Below, in pieces: positions 7,714-14,334 of a stretch of 55,328 bases of DNA. The DNA lies in the IMG/VR virus record IMGVR_UViG_3300011269_000004, positions 1 to 55,328 of that record. One strand, given 5' to 3'. A program made the translations under genes and the position numbers. Every line of letters begins with the position of its first letter. Position 1 is the first letter of the stretch. This DNA is from a virus. The notes under the pieces were generated by a model. It had not been told where the DNA came from. It made no database searches and saw only the letters and a program-made list of their open reading frames with translations.

Positions 7714-7949
7714 TGGCCAAGCAAAAGCCGCTATTAAGAAATGAACTACATTTGGCTGCCAAGGAAATCATAGACCATCTTTTACAAAAGGATTTCAGCA
7801 CTTATTTCGTGGAGCGCCAAGCCAAGAAAATCATTCGCATATGCAAGAAGAGCAGATATGAGGCTTGGGTTAAAGATAGCGGACTAGCGGGACTATCACT
7901 AGAAGAGTTGAAGGCACGGTTTATTATAGAGGTCGCGGGGGTGAGATAG
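7710..7949 (+). CDS. Hypothetical basic protein
   Basis: 79 residues; a second ATG three bases on (7713) is better spaced from GGAGG and may be the real start. Helical and basic (KKIIRICKKSRYEAWVK). No recognisable domain. Ends with TAG one base before the next ATG. Confidence 0.6.
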   Translation: MMAKQKPLLRNELHLAAKEIIDHLLQKDFSTYFVERQAKKIIRICKKSRYEAWVKDSGLAGLSLEELKARFIIEVAGVR

Positions 7950-8300
7950 ATGAGCCATGCGGAGAATCAGCGTAATTATCGGCTTCGTCATCCTGAAAGG
8001 GCGGCAGCAATAACTAAGGCGTCTCGCCGTAAGACTGGGAAGAATACGTCAACAAAAGTAACATGGCGTAAGCGTTATCCAGAAAAAGACCGTGCCCACA
8101 GAGTCGTGTTCAATGCCCTCAGAAACGGCCAACTTGTGCGCCCGCGCGCATGTTCTAATTGTGGGAAGGTATGTATCCCGCAGGCCCACCATCCCGACTA
8201 CGAGAAGCCGCTTGAGGTTATTTGGCTGTGTCGTCCGTGTCATCTGGCAGAGGATGGCAGACAAGTGCGTGTTGTTTGTGAAGGAGACCCACGGCCATGA
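7950..8300 (+). CDS. Zinc-finger/HNH-derived small protein
   Basis: 116 residues. Basic N-terminus (NQRNYRLRHPERAAAI), then ACSNCGK, AHHPDYEKPLEVIWLCRPCH: two Cys pairs framing an AHHxDYxKPLxVxWLC motif common in phages. This motif resembles the metal-binding core of HNH or recombination-endonuclease-VII-like proteins. Possibly a small DNA-binding or nuclease protein. Overlaps the next gene by ATGA. Confidence 0.7.
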   Translation: MSHAENQRNYRLRHPERAAAITKASRRKTGKNTSTKVTWRKRYPEKDRAHRVVFNALRNGQLVRPRACSNCGKVCIPQAHHPDYEKPLEVIWLCRPCHLAEDGRQVRVVCEGDPRP

Positions 8301-8545
8301 CCCGTGAGGAGCAGGCGCGGGAGTTGTTCGAGCGCATCATAGACGGCGATGACCCGTTTGATGCTAAGGATTTAGAGCGGGTGTTGGCCGCGTGCGCGCT
8401 GGAAGCTCGGCGTAGCGGCATCGTGCAGGGACGCGAACAAGTGCTGCTCATGTTGAGTGATGACCTGGCAAAGGAAATACGCGACGAACTTGCAGAGCAT
8501 GATGGCAGGCAGGATTTAGGCGCAACGAAGGGAAGTGGAAGATGA
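8297..8545 (+). CDS. Hypothetical protein
   Basis: 82 residues, ATGA overlap. Acidic and helical (EEQARELFERIIDGDDP, AKDLERVLAACALE). No known domain. Its stop overlaps the start of a small membrane protein. Confidence 0.6.
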   Translation: MTREEQARELFERIIDGDDPFDAKDLERVLAACALEARRSGIVQGREQVLLMLSDDLAKEIRDELAEHDGRQDLGATKGSGR

Positions 8546-8721
8546 ACGCAATGGGGCCGTTTAGAGTGGCTCTGGCCGTGCTCGTTATCGTGATGGGCGG
8601 CGTGATGGCTTCAAACGGTTTTGCCGGGATCGGTATCGGGCAAATGATTTTAGGCGTGCCTTATCTAACTCTGCAAATTTACCGCTTGCGCCGCCGCGAG
8701 CGGGAGCAATCCCAAGGATGA
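8542..8721 (+). CDS. Small membrane protein
   Basis: 59 residues from ATG 8542, overlapping the previous stop. Two hydrophobic stretches (about 8-22 and 29-45) are followed by a basic RLRRRERE tail, which would place the C-terminus in the cytoplasm. The gene is bracketed by ATGA overlaps on both sides, which supports it despite its size. Role unknown; it is far from the endolysin, so I do not call it a holin. Confidence 0.65.
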   Translation: MNAMGPFRVALAVLVIVMGGVMASNGFAGIGIGQMILGVPYLTLQIYRLRRREREQSQG

Positions 8722-8915
8722 GCGAACAGGAGCGACGAGAGTTAGATAAGGCGCTGACCAAGGAAATTACTACGCCGACGCCTTATCTTCATCCGGATGG
8801 GCCGCAGCGTGGACGTAATTTCTTGTTCCTCACGGACTTGGAGCGTGCGGAAATAATCAGACGCCTTGATGAAGTCAGGCTGCAAGTCCTTCGTGACAGG
8901 CGATTCCAAGCATGA
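8718..8915 (+). CDS. Hypothetical protein
   Basis: 65 residues, ATGA overlap. Contains HPDGPQRGRNFLFLTDLER; helical C-terminus. Function unknown. Confidence 0.6.
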   Translation: MSEQERRELDKALTKEITTPTPYLHPDGPQRGRNFLFLTDLERAEIIRRLDEVRLQVLRDRRFQA

Positions 8916-9082
8916 GAAAGCGCGACAGCCGCGAAGCACTCGCAGCAGCGATCCGCGAAGAGAAGTCGCTGAATGCCTGCGCGAAACACCCGCGCACCGT
9001 GTACTTTGACGGCCCTGAGTGTCCAGCGTGCGAAGCAGCACGTGAATTTTTAGAGTTGACGAAAAACATGGAAAGGAGGTAG
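8912..9082 (+). CDS. Small zinc-binding protein
   Basis: 56 residues from ATG 8912 in an ATGA overlap. It contains NACAKHP and, twelve residues on, PECPACEAAREF, a likely four-ligand zinc site. Ends with TAG. It is the last gene of the first coupled block; the next 500 bases appear non-coding. Confidence 0.6.
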   Translation: MRKRDSREALAAAIREEKSLNACAKHPRTVYFDGPECPACEAAREFLELTKNMERR

Positions 9083-9601
9083 GCTTTTTCGCAGGGAGCA
9101 AGTTCCCGCCTGGCTTACGGCGTTCCCACCTAGACCGTAGGCCCGTTGTAAGTCAGGCACTTGTCTCCTAGAGAGCCTACGGTCTAATGGTCAAACCCAT
9201 TTACCAAAAACTTTCCTCTTCGGACTGGCCGGGGAGAGTTGTTCATCTTCACGCTGCGAGAAGGCATCGGGAGTGGGCATCAGGGGTCTGGTGGTCTACC
9301 CTTCAACCTGGCGTGTCCGCTGTTGCCCTCCAGCCGAGCATGAACCTGCTACAGCTCGCCTTAAATCCCCGTTCCTTCAAAGTAGGGTGTAAGTGTCTCT
9401 CCAGCGCTGCCGTACCACCAATGACGCACGGATGCGAAAGAGACAAACGGATGCAGGGGCCAGTTTCAAATCACTTTCCTATGCCTATACTTGCGCTGCT
9501 AGTCTTTGCTTGAGGCTTACGCCGCGACATTAATATGTGTTTCGGGTGAACCTTAGAAGCAAAAACTAGAACCAAGAGGGACCAGGGAAGAAGGCGTCTT
9601 T
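9083..9601 (+). ncRNA. Candidate structured non-coding RNA with pseudoknot
   Basis: About 519 bases between coupled genes, with no convincing protein. Four arms at the 5' end interlock: 9108-9118 pairs with 9148-9158 (11 positions, one wobble, extendable inward), and 9131-9142 pairs perfectly over 12 bases with 9175-9186. The order A-B-A'-B' is an H-type pseudoknot with linkers of 12, 5 and 16 bases. A GGGA/TCCC hairpin (9091-9109) partly overlaps arm A. Downstream, GTCTCT near 9397 pairs with AGAGAC near 9445 around a nested CGC/GCG and CCGT/ACGG helix. The class is not recognised; candidates include the large phage RNAs of unknown function, such as GOLLD or ROOL types, without specific evidence. 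Confidence 0.5.
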
Positions 9602-10198
9602 ATGCAACAAGAAAGGATACTTATAGTGAGTACATTACACCGAGCACTTAGACCAGATGCGCAAGCATTCGACGAAGTGCGGATTACAACAGTACCGCGC
9701 TACAAGACTTCCGGTATGAGCGGGGACGAATGGCGCATGTCAGCCAAGATTCAGTTCATGCGCAAGGGCCGGGTGGTCCACGAAAGTAGGGCAAGCACAG
9801 TGGAACATGCCTGCGGATTTGTTATGAGTGAGTTTTACAAAGCCTGCGATGAAGGCAAAGCCTACTTCGCCGGGGAAGAGGATTTCTGCGACCAAGAGGG
9901 ATGCTCTGAATTGGCGACGGTGACGTATCGCGTGAAGAAGCGTTTCTCTCGGGACAACCCTTTCGAGTGGAATGAAGAACTCAAAGAACTTACCGTCCGC
10001 AGATTTTGTGCGAAGCATTCTCGACGTGGCGATTGCGCCTTCGATGATGCCGATGCGAACTACGAGTTGCTCTACGGTGAACCGGAGGGGCCAGATGCGA
10101 AAGACATCAGCCCCTCTAGTTTTGGCGGAATCATCCGCATGGAGGGCCAAGATGGAGAGAACCAAACTCCGACTAGCAATACGCCTACAGGAAATTAG
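9602..10198 (+). CDS. Hypothetical protein with Cys/His cluster
   Basis: 198 residues. GAAGAAGG lies upstream of ATG 9602. It contains FCDQEGCSELATVTY and RRFCAKHSRRGDCAF, a probable zinc site spanning residues 98-150, and a disordered tail. Not a family I can name. Ends with TAG. It overlaps the next gene by 47 bases. Confidence 0.6.
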   Translation: MQQERILIVSTLHRALRPDAQAFDEVRITTVPRYKTSGMSGDEWRMSAKIQFMRKGRVVHESRASTVEHACGFVMSEFYKACDEGKAYFAGEEDFCDQEGCSELATVTYRVKKRFSRDNPFEWNEELKELTVRRFCAKHSRRGDCAFDDADANYELLYGEPEGPDAKDISPSSFGGIIRMEGQDGENQTPTSNTPTGN

Positions 10199-10445
10199 TA
10201 AGACATTAGCTGAACGCGCCGAACAAGGGGAGTTCTCTGACTATGAAAGCGGCCATGCAACCCCTAAAATTGTCTTGGTCGGAGAACTTCAAGAAATCGC
10301 TAACAACAGTGGCATTCCATCACGCTGTCAGAAAGCCCACAATCTCGCAGTGGAAGTGATGGAAGGAAAGTGGGACGAGACGCGCGATGAAGCGGAAGCA
10401 TGGTTTCAGCGCGAAGGGAAAGATTTATTGAGAGGAGACAAGTGA
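10152..10445 (+). CDS. Hypothetical protein
   Basis: 97 residues from ATG 10152; longer in-frame extensions upstream fall inside the previous gene. Helical N-terminus (LAIRLQEISKTLAERAEQG) and a WFQREGKDLL tail. Function unknown. Its stop shares a base with the next ATG (TGATG). Confidence 0.55.
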   Translation: MERTKLRLAIRLQEISKTLAERAEQGEFSDYESGHATPKIVLVGELQEIANNSGIPSRCQKAHNLAVEVMEGKWDETRDEAEAWFQREGKDLLRGDK

Positions 10446-10609
10446 TGACCGACGAGCACTTCCAGCCAATAGACATCACCGAGACAGTGAGGCCAGAGGA
10501 AGATGAAGGCCACTTCCACGCTTGCCGAGGATGCCGCGATGCCGTGCAATGTTGGTGTGACCATCCCGACGACGATTCAGAAGTGTATTGCGAGGAGTGC
10601 GAAGAATAG
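10445..10609 (+). CDS. Small Cys/His-rich acidic protein
   Basis: 54 residues. Ends in a dense metal-binding segment: FHACRGCRDAVQCWCDHPDD followed by YCEECEE. Very acidic. Probably zinc binding. Unknown role. Confidence 0.55.
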   Translation: MTDEHFQPIDITETVRPEEDEGHFHACRGCRDAVQCWCDHPDDDSEVYCEECEE

Positions 10610-10668
10610 TCTTGCAACCGCGTTAGGAAAGGCATAGGCTCACGCGCACTGCAGCATTCCAAGAACAC

Positions 10669-10714
10669 GCGACGCTCGGGTTTGGGACTCAAAAGAGGGA
10701 TTCTCGAGCGTCGC
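10669..10714 (+). promoter_or_regulatory. Perfect 10-bp inverted repeat (stem-loop)
   Basis: GCGACGCTCG at 10669-10678 is the exact reverse complement of 10705-10714, with 26 bases between that can form a small inner CTC/GAG stem. No T-tract follows, so it is not a standard terminator. It sits in a gap after 10609 and may be an operator, a processing site or a transcription attenuator. Confidence 0.45.
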
Positions 10715-10726
10715 TCCTGAAAACAA

Positions 10727-11113
10727 ATGATAAAGCGCAGAACACTTGAACAAGGTTTAATGAAGCAATATGAAGTTTCTGCTCGTCTAGCAAAAACTAG
10801 CCAGCAGGTGTTACGACTGTATGGAATCATCGACAAACTCCATGCCATCTCAGTAAAGAGAAAGCAGGCAGAAATCTCAGTACTTCGTAAGATTCACCGT
10901 AATCTATACAGAATAAGGCCGCAAATCTTAAAAGTAATTAGATTAAAGGAGAAGCAATGGCAAAACTTACCAAGAAAACACTCAAAGATTTCCCCGAGGT
11001 CATGTTCATCGCAAAGAAAGAGGAGGGAGACACTGAATGGTTCAACGCCAACGAAGAAGCTGCCGACTGTATGGACGATGATGGTCCTCAAGTCGTGGCT
11101 CACTACAAACTAG
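10727..11113 (+). CDS. Doubtful ORF, helical basic N-terminus
   Basis: 128 residues if real. The first 77 residues read like a protein (LMKQYEVSARLAKTSQQVLR), but there is no ribosome-binding site and the last 50 residues lie out of frame over the well-supported gene at 10957. The gap 10610-10956 may instead be mostly non-coding. Kept at low confidence. Confidence 0.25.
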   Translation: MIKRRTLEQGLMKQYEVSARLAKTSQQVLRLYGIIDKLHAISVKRKQAEISVLRKIHRNLYRIRPQILKVIRLKEKQWQNLPRKHSKISPRSCSSQRKRRETLNGSTPTKKLPTVWTMMVLKSWLTTN

Positions 11114-11184
11114 TTGGCGTATACGAACTCCGCAAGACTGTGCGAACAGTTCAATCAATCAATGCAAACGGCAAGAAAATCTAA
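10957..11184 (+). CDS. Hypothetical acidic protein
   Basis: 75 residues with a strong AAAGGAG seven bases before the ATG. N-terminus MAKLTKKTLKDFPEVMF, an acidic centre (ADCMDDDGPQVV) and a LVGVYELRKTV segment. Function unknown. It looks like the first gene of a new translation unit after the 10.6 kb gap. Confidence 0.65.
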   Translation: MAKLTKKTLKDFPEVMFIAKKEEGDTEWFNANEEAADCMDDDGPQVVAHYKLVGVYELRKTVRTVQSINANGKKI

Positions 11185-11254
11185 ATAAACCGTGATACTC
11201 TCCGCGCAATGCTCGTCCGCTTCTATACCCGAAGCGAACAGAAGAGGAGACAGG

Positions 11255-11602
11255 ATGCCGAAAACAAAAAGAAACGCAGCATCATCGTTGCCGAAACACG
11301 CACCAAAAAGAACAGGGCGGCGCGGTATCAAGCCGCTTGAGACAGAAGCGGGAAGCGCCACGAAGCGACTCCCTGGGATGGAGGATCACCACTTGCCAGA
11401 CTTAGAAGAGGCTGCTCTGAATTACGCGCGCGTCCGTGATGAGCGCATGGCTATGCTCAAGCGCGAACTCGACCTGAAAGACGTGCTCCACACGTTGATG
11501 AAGCGGCACAGTAAGACTCTGTACCGCGTCGAGGAAATGGAAATCAAAGTTGTCGCACGTGATGAGACGGTGAAAGTCAAACTCTTGAAGGACAAAGATT
11601 GA
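11255..11602 (+). CDS. Hypothetical basic coiled-coil protein
   Basis: 115 residues from ATG 11255, preceded by GAGGAGACAGG. Basic, disordered N-terminus (MPKTKRNAASSLPKH), then a helical region (YARVRDERMAMLKRELDLK) and a short C-terminal strand pair (VEEMEIKVVARDETVKVKLL). The pattern of a helix followed by such strands is frequent in phage proteins of unknown role. TTGA overlap with the next gene. Confidence 0.65.
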   Translation: MPKTKRNAASSLPKHAPKRTGRRGIKPLETEAGSATKRLPGMEDHHLPDLEEAALNYARVRDERMAMLKRELDLKDVLHTLMKRHSKTLYRVEEMEIKVVARDETVKVKLLKDKD

Positions 11603-11784
11603 AGCACTGGCACATCCAGCTACGCGGCGAGACAGTCGGGACGCTTTCCTGTCCGCAGTGTCTCCCTGACTCGCTTGATTACGTCTTGCGCACTGAGGAA
11701 GGTAAGCTCATCGGAATTTTTACTGGTGCTCCGGGCCTTGTAATAGTAGAGTCTGAATCTCAGCCAAAAGAGGAGGCAATTTGA
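11599..11784 (+). CDS. Small hypothetical protein
   Basis: 61 residues from TTG 11599 (TTGA overlap). One Cys pair (LSCPQCLP). Function unknown. Its stop overlaps the TTG start of the lipoprotein gene. Confidence 0.5.
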   Translation: MKHWHIQLRGETVGTLSCPQCLPDSLDYVLRTEEGKLIGIFTGAPGLVIVESESQPKEEAI

Positions 11785-12182
11785 TACGAAAAGTTAGGTT
11801 TCTGTCAGTCCCACTGTTGTGCTCGGCATTGCTGTGGCTAGGCTGCGCAGTCCAGCATTCTAAGGCCCCGCAGATCGACGCCAAGACCACCTACGCGTTG
11901 AATCTCGAATCGCAGGTGTCGACGGCAAACAAGGATTATACGACACTGTTTACCGACATCGGCAACGCTCATCGCGCCGGCCAGTTGACAGATGGCGACG
12001 TCGCTTCACTGAATGCCATCGGCAATCATCTTCGCGGCCTTCTCACCGAAGCTGACCGCCTGACCAAAGTCTACGCCACAAATTACGACGCAAATGTTGC
12101 AGCGCAGATCGGCGCATTGCTAGCGCAAATCTCTGTCGACATTACGCAAATCACGAGTCAGAAAGCAGGAGCGAAACGATGA
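11781..12182 (+). CDS. Lipoprotein
   Basis: 133 residues from TTG 11781. The N-terminus has positive residues, a hydrophobic core (VPLLCSALLWLGC) and a lipobox-like LGC, so it should be lipidated at Cys22 and anchored in a membrane. The mature part is helical and polar. It is upstream of the RyR and endolysin genes. An outer-membrane spanin role is possible, but spanins are usually shorter and Pro-rich. Confidence 0.65.
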   Translation: MIRKVRFLSVPLLCSALLWLGCAVQHSKAPQIDAKTTYALNLESQVSTANKDYTTLFTDIGNAHRAGQLTDGDVASLNAIGNHLRGLLTEADRLTKVYATNYDANVAAQIGALLAQISVDITQITSQKAGAKR

Positions 12183-12541
12183 GAGCCGAGCAAGCTGCGC
12201 AAATCGCACATGAAGTGAACCGAGCATATTGCCATCGTATAGGCGATGACTCGCAACCGCCTTGGAATGCTGCTCCTGAATGGCAGAAACAATCAGCCAT
12301 CAACGGCATTACGATGCATTGGAAGGTGCTTCATGCAGGTGGCATCGTTCCTCCGTCTGCTTCGCATGATTCTTGGCTAGCCGAAAAGAGAGCGGCTGGC
12401 TGGAAATATGGTCCCGTAAAGGATGCCGAGAAAAAGGAACATCCCTGCTTTGTGCCGTATGATGAATTGCCCGCAGACCAACAGACCAAGGATTATCTGT
12501 TTGGCGCGGTCGCCGCAGCAACATGGAATGGTGGACAATGA
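12179..12541 (+). CDS. RyR-domain protein
   Basis: 120 residues, ATGA overlap. It matches the RyR domain pattern along its whole length: AHEVNRAYCHRIGDDSQPPW, WQKQSAINGITMH, SHDSWLAEKRAAGWKYG, HPCFVPYDELPADQ and KDYLFGAV. The domain is a repeat unit of animal ryanodine receptors. It occurs alone in many phages, where its ligand and role are unsettled. Being in the distal early operon beside lysis-related genes is typical of phage copies as I recall them. Confidence 0.88.
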   Translation: MRAEQAAQIAHEVNRAYCHRIGDDSQPPWNAAPEWQKQSAINGITMHWKVLHAGGIVPPSASHDSWLAEKRAAGWKYGPVKDAEKKEHPCFVPYDELPADQQTKDYLFGAVAAATWNGGQ

Positions 12542-12738
12542 ACATATCCGCAATCGTTTTCCTTGGCGCCGAACTGTTCAAGCTCGTCTTGAATCACTTG
12601 TCGGCGCAAGGCTCGCTGAACACGCTGACGCAGGCTCAAGCCGAGGCAATGGTGGCAAAGTTGGCTGCCGACCTGCCGAGCCTTTTGCCGACGCCGGAAC
12701 AGTTGGAAAATCCGACACCGCCGCCAGTTACGCAGTAA
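12538..12738 (+). CDS. Small hypothetical protein
   Basis: 66 residues from ATG 12538 in an ATGA overlap. Hydrophobic N-terminus (ISAIVFLGAELFKLVL) that could be a short membrane helix, then a Pro-rich tail. It might belong to the lysis group but shows no holin signature beyond one helix. Confidence 0.55.
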   Translation: MNISAIVFLGAELFKLVLNHLSAQGSLNTLTQAQAEAMVAKLAADLPSLLPTPEQLENPTPPPVTQ

Positions 12739-12856
12739 ACGCTATCCCCGCTGCCCAGACAAGGGAACGGAGAAAAAGGGAGCTTAGCGCATTTGGACTC
12801 TCGTTGAGTGCCATGCATTAACCCTGCCCAGGTGCGCTACGGCTCTCGGAGTTTGC

Positions 12857-13363
12857 ATGATTCTTTCTGCTGTTCTATCTCAAGACGGCACGTACCGCTA
12901 TAAACTTACGCGTGTATGGCAACCCGAGCTTCCGCCTGTCGTGTTTATCATGCTCAATCCAAGTACGGCTGACGCCATGCGTGACGACCCGACAATCAAA
13001 CGATGCTGCGGTTTCGCGCTGAATTGGGGTTACGGAGGAATCGAAGTCTATAATCTGTTTGCATTCCGGGCGACGCATCCAATTCATCTACAGCGCGATA
13101 CCGCTGTGGGACAAGAAAATGACAGCCATCTCTCAAACATCGAAAAGAACCGAGAAATTATTTGCGCTTGGGGTACGTTCCGCGAATCGCTTGGGCATCG
13201 AGATAAAACGGTAATCGAACTCTTGCTCAGACAACAACCGCGCCATCGCCTGCAATGCTTAGGAATGACGCTGACGGGCTATCCTCGCCATCCAGTGCGC
13301 CTAGCCTATTCCACGAAACGTGAGGATTTTCCACTCATCTCTAAGGAGGATTCAGATGGGTAA
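12857..13363 (+). CDS. DUF1643 family protein
   Basis: 168 residues, CGGAG seven bases before the ATG. It shows the whole DUF1643 signature: VVFIMLNPSTADAMRDDPTI, RCCGFALNWGYGGIEVYNLF, a VGQEND segment, ICAWG and a C-terminal LTGYPRHPVR. The family is a small conserved domain of unknown biochemical function found in bacteria and phages. A 118-base gap precedes it; I see no clear promoter there. Confidence 0.85.
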   Translation: MILSAVLSQDGTYRYKLTRVWQPELPPVVFIMLNPSTADAMRDDPTIKRCCGFALNWGYGGIEVYNLFAFRATHPIHLQRDTAVGQENDSHLSNIEKNREIICAWGTFRESLGHRDKTVIELLLRQQPRHRLQCLGMTLTGYPRHPVRLAYSTKREDFPLISKEDSDG

Positions 13364-13796
13364 ATCCTTAGACGCACTAGCCTCATACTTCCGTCCTCAA
13401 GTAGATTCCTTCGTCGCAGACTGCCTAGCCGCTGGACTGCCCTTGACGATTGAGGATACCGATCGCGACCAAGCCACCCAAGCCGCAGATATAGCCGCTG
13501 GACGTTCCTGGACGACCCACAGCAAGCATCTCCCGCAGCCACCGGAGATGAGGTCAGAAGCCATAGATTGCGTCCCTATGGCGCTCCTGAGCGTAAAGCA
13601 GTGGGGATGGTACGGGACCATCGAGACTAGCGACCCACGCTGGCTCCAGATGGGCGAGATTGGCGAGAAGAACGGTATGGAGTGGGGCGGGAGATGGCCG
13701 AACAACCCGCCGCACAGTCGTTCGGACCCCGGCCATTTCCAGTTCAAGCCGCCTGACAACTCTGAAACCGTGCAGGAAGTTAGCGCGGAAGGCTAA
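13356..13796 (+). CDS. Endolysin, M15 (VanY/L-Ala-D-Glu-type) peptidase
   Basis: 146 residues from ATG 13356, six bases after GGAGGA; it overlaps the DUF1643 gene by 8 bases. Metal ligands of the M15 family are visible: THSKHL with His58, then AID with Asp71, and DPGHFQ with His127. EWGGRW (109-114) precedes the last. It would cleave peptidoglycan stem peptides at lysis. No signal peptide or binding domain, so release must rely on a holin. The gene converges on the holin-like genes of the late operon. Confidence 0.88.
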   Translation: MGKSLDALASYFRPQVDSFVADCLAAGLPLTIEDTDRDQATQAADIAAGRSWTTHSKHLPQPPEMRSEAIDCVPMALLSVKQWGWYGTIETSDPRWLQMGEIGEKNGMEWGGRWPNNPPHSRSDPGHFQFKPPDNSETVQEVSAEG

Positions 13797-13797
13797 C
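13779..13797. terminator. Weak hairpin at convergent gene ends
   Basis: GTTAGC and GCTAAC form a perfect 6-bp stem with a 7-base loop, overlapping the endolysin stop, where plus and minus operons converge with only 7 bases between stops. No T-tract, so an intrinsic terminator is doubtful. Confidence 0.3.
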
Positions 13798-13803
13798 GCA
13801 CGG

Positions 13804-14067
13804 TCATCTGGCCCGTTCGATTCTATCTAATGCCTCAGCGATGGACTTGAGTTTGTTGTCCATCGCGTCGAAACGCTTCTCCCAATACTCCGTACTTTGT
13901 TCTCCGCTTGTCGCAATGCGTGATGGCTGTGACTCAATCATCAAAGGTGACCGCTTTGCCTCATGGTTGTTGCGCCGCAGTGTTTTGATTATCTGGAGCA
14001 CGAGCCACAGCCCTCCCAGGAAAGCAGCCAAGCCGATTGAAAGGGACGCGAGTTTAGATAGATCCAT
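13804..14067 (-). CDS. Membrane protein with coiled coil, holin or spanin candidate
   Basis: 87 residues. One membrane helix near the N-terminus (LASLSIGLAAFLGGLWLVLQ) followed by a basic stretch, a linker and a C-terminal helix (RFDAMDNKLKSIAEALDRIE). A short N-terminal transmembrane segment plus coiled coil fits an inner-membrane spanin or an accessory holin. It is the last gene of the late operon and lies next to another membrane protein and, on the other strand, the endolysin. Confidence 0.6.
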   Translation of the reverse strand: MDLSKLASLSIGLAAFLGGLWLVLQIIKTLRRNNHEAKRSPLMIESQPSRIATSGEQSTEYWEKRFDAMDNKLKSIAEALDRIERAR

Positions 14068-14068
14068 G

Positions 14069-14320
14069 TCACGGTTTTGGTGTCGCTACTCCGCCGTTCG
14101 CACCGCGTCTCTCTTCGCCTGTCCATGGAGTGGGATGGGTCTTGAGGTACAAGGCTGCTCCGACACCGCCGCTGATGGCAATGCTCAGTCCTAAATGCTT
14201 CCAGCCACCCGGAGTAGTGACATTGAAGTGCTCGGGGTCTGAAATCATCAAGGTGATGCTGTTAGCAGAGGCCCCGACAAATCCACCGATGACGCCATTC
14301 AACCAAGTTTTCCAGTTCAC
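14069..14320 (-). CDS. Holin candidate
   Basis: 83 residues from GTG 14320, with AAGGAGG well placed. Two hydrophobic segments (about 6-25, GVIGGFVGASANSITLMI, and 43-58, LGLSIAISGGVGAALYL) are joined by a short polar loop containing DPEHFN, and the C-terminus is charged. Size and topology fit a two-helix holin. Its neighbours (spanin-like gene, endolysin on the opposite strand) support a lysis role. Confidence 0.6.
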   Translation of the reverse strand: MNWKTWLNGVIGGFVGASANSITLMISDPEHFNVTTPGGWKHLGLSIAISGGVGAALYLKTHPTPWTGEERRGANGGVATPKP

Positions 14321-14334
14321 ACACGCCTCCTTTT

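Noticed and set aside
9187-9513. 108-residue open frame in the 9.1-9.6 kb gap
   Set aside because: No ribosome-binding site, poor protein-like composition, and it lies over strongly paired RNA segments.
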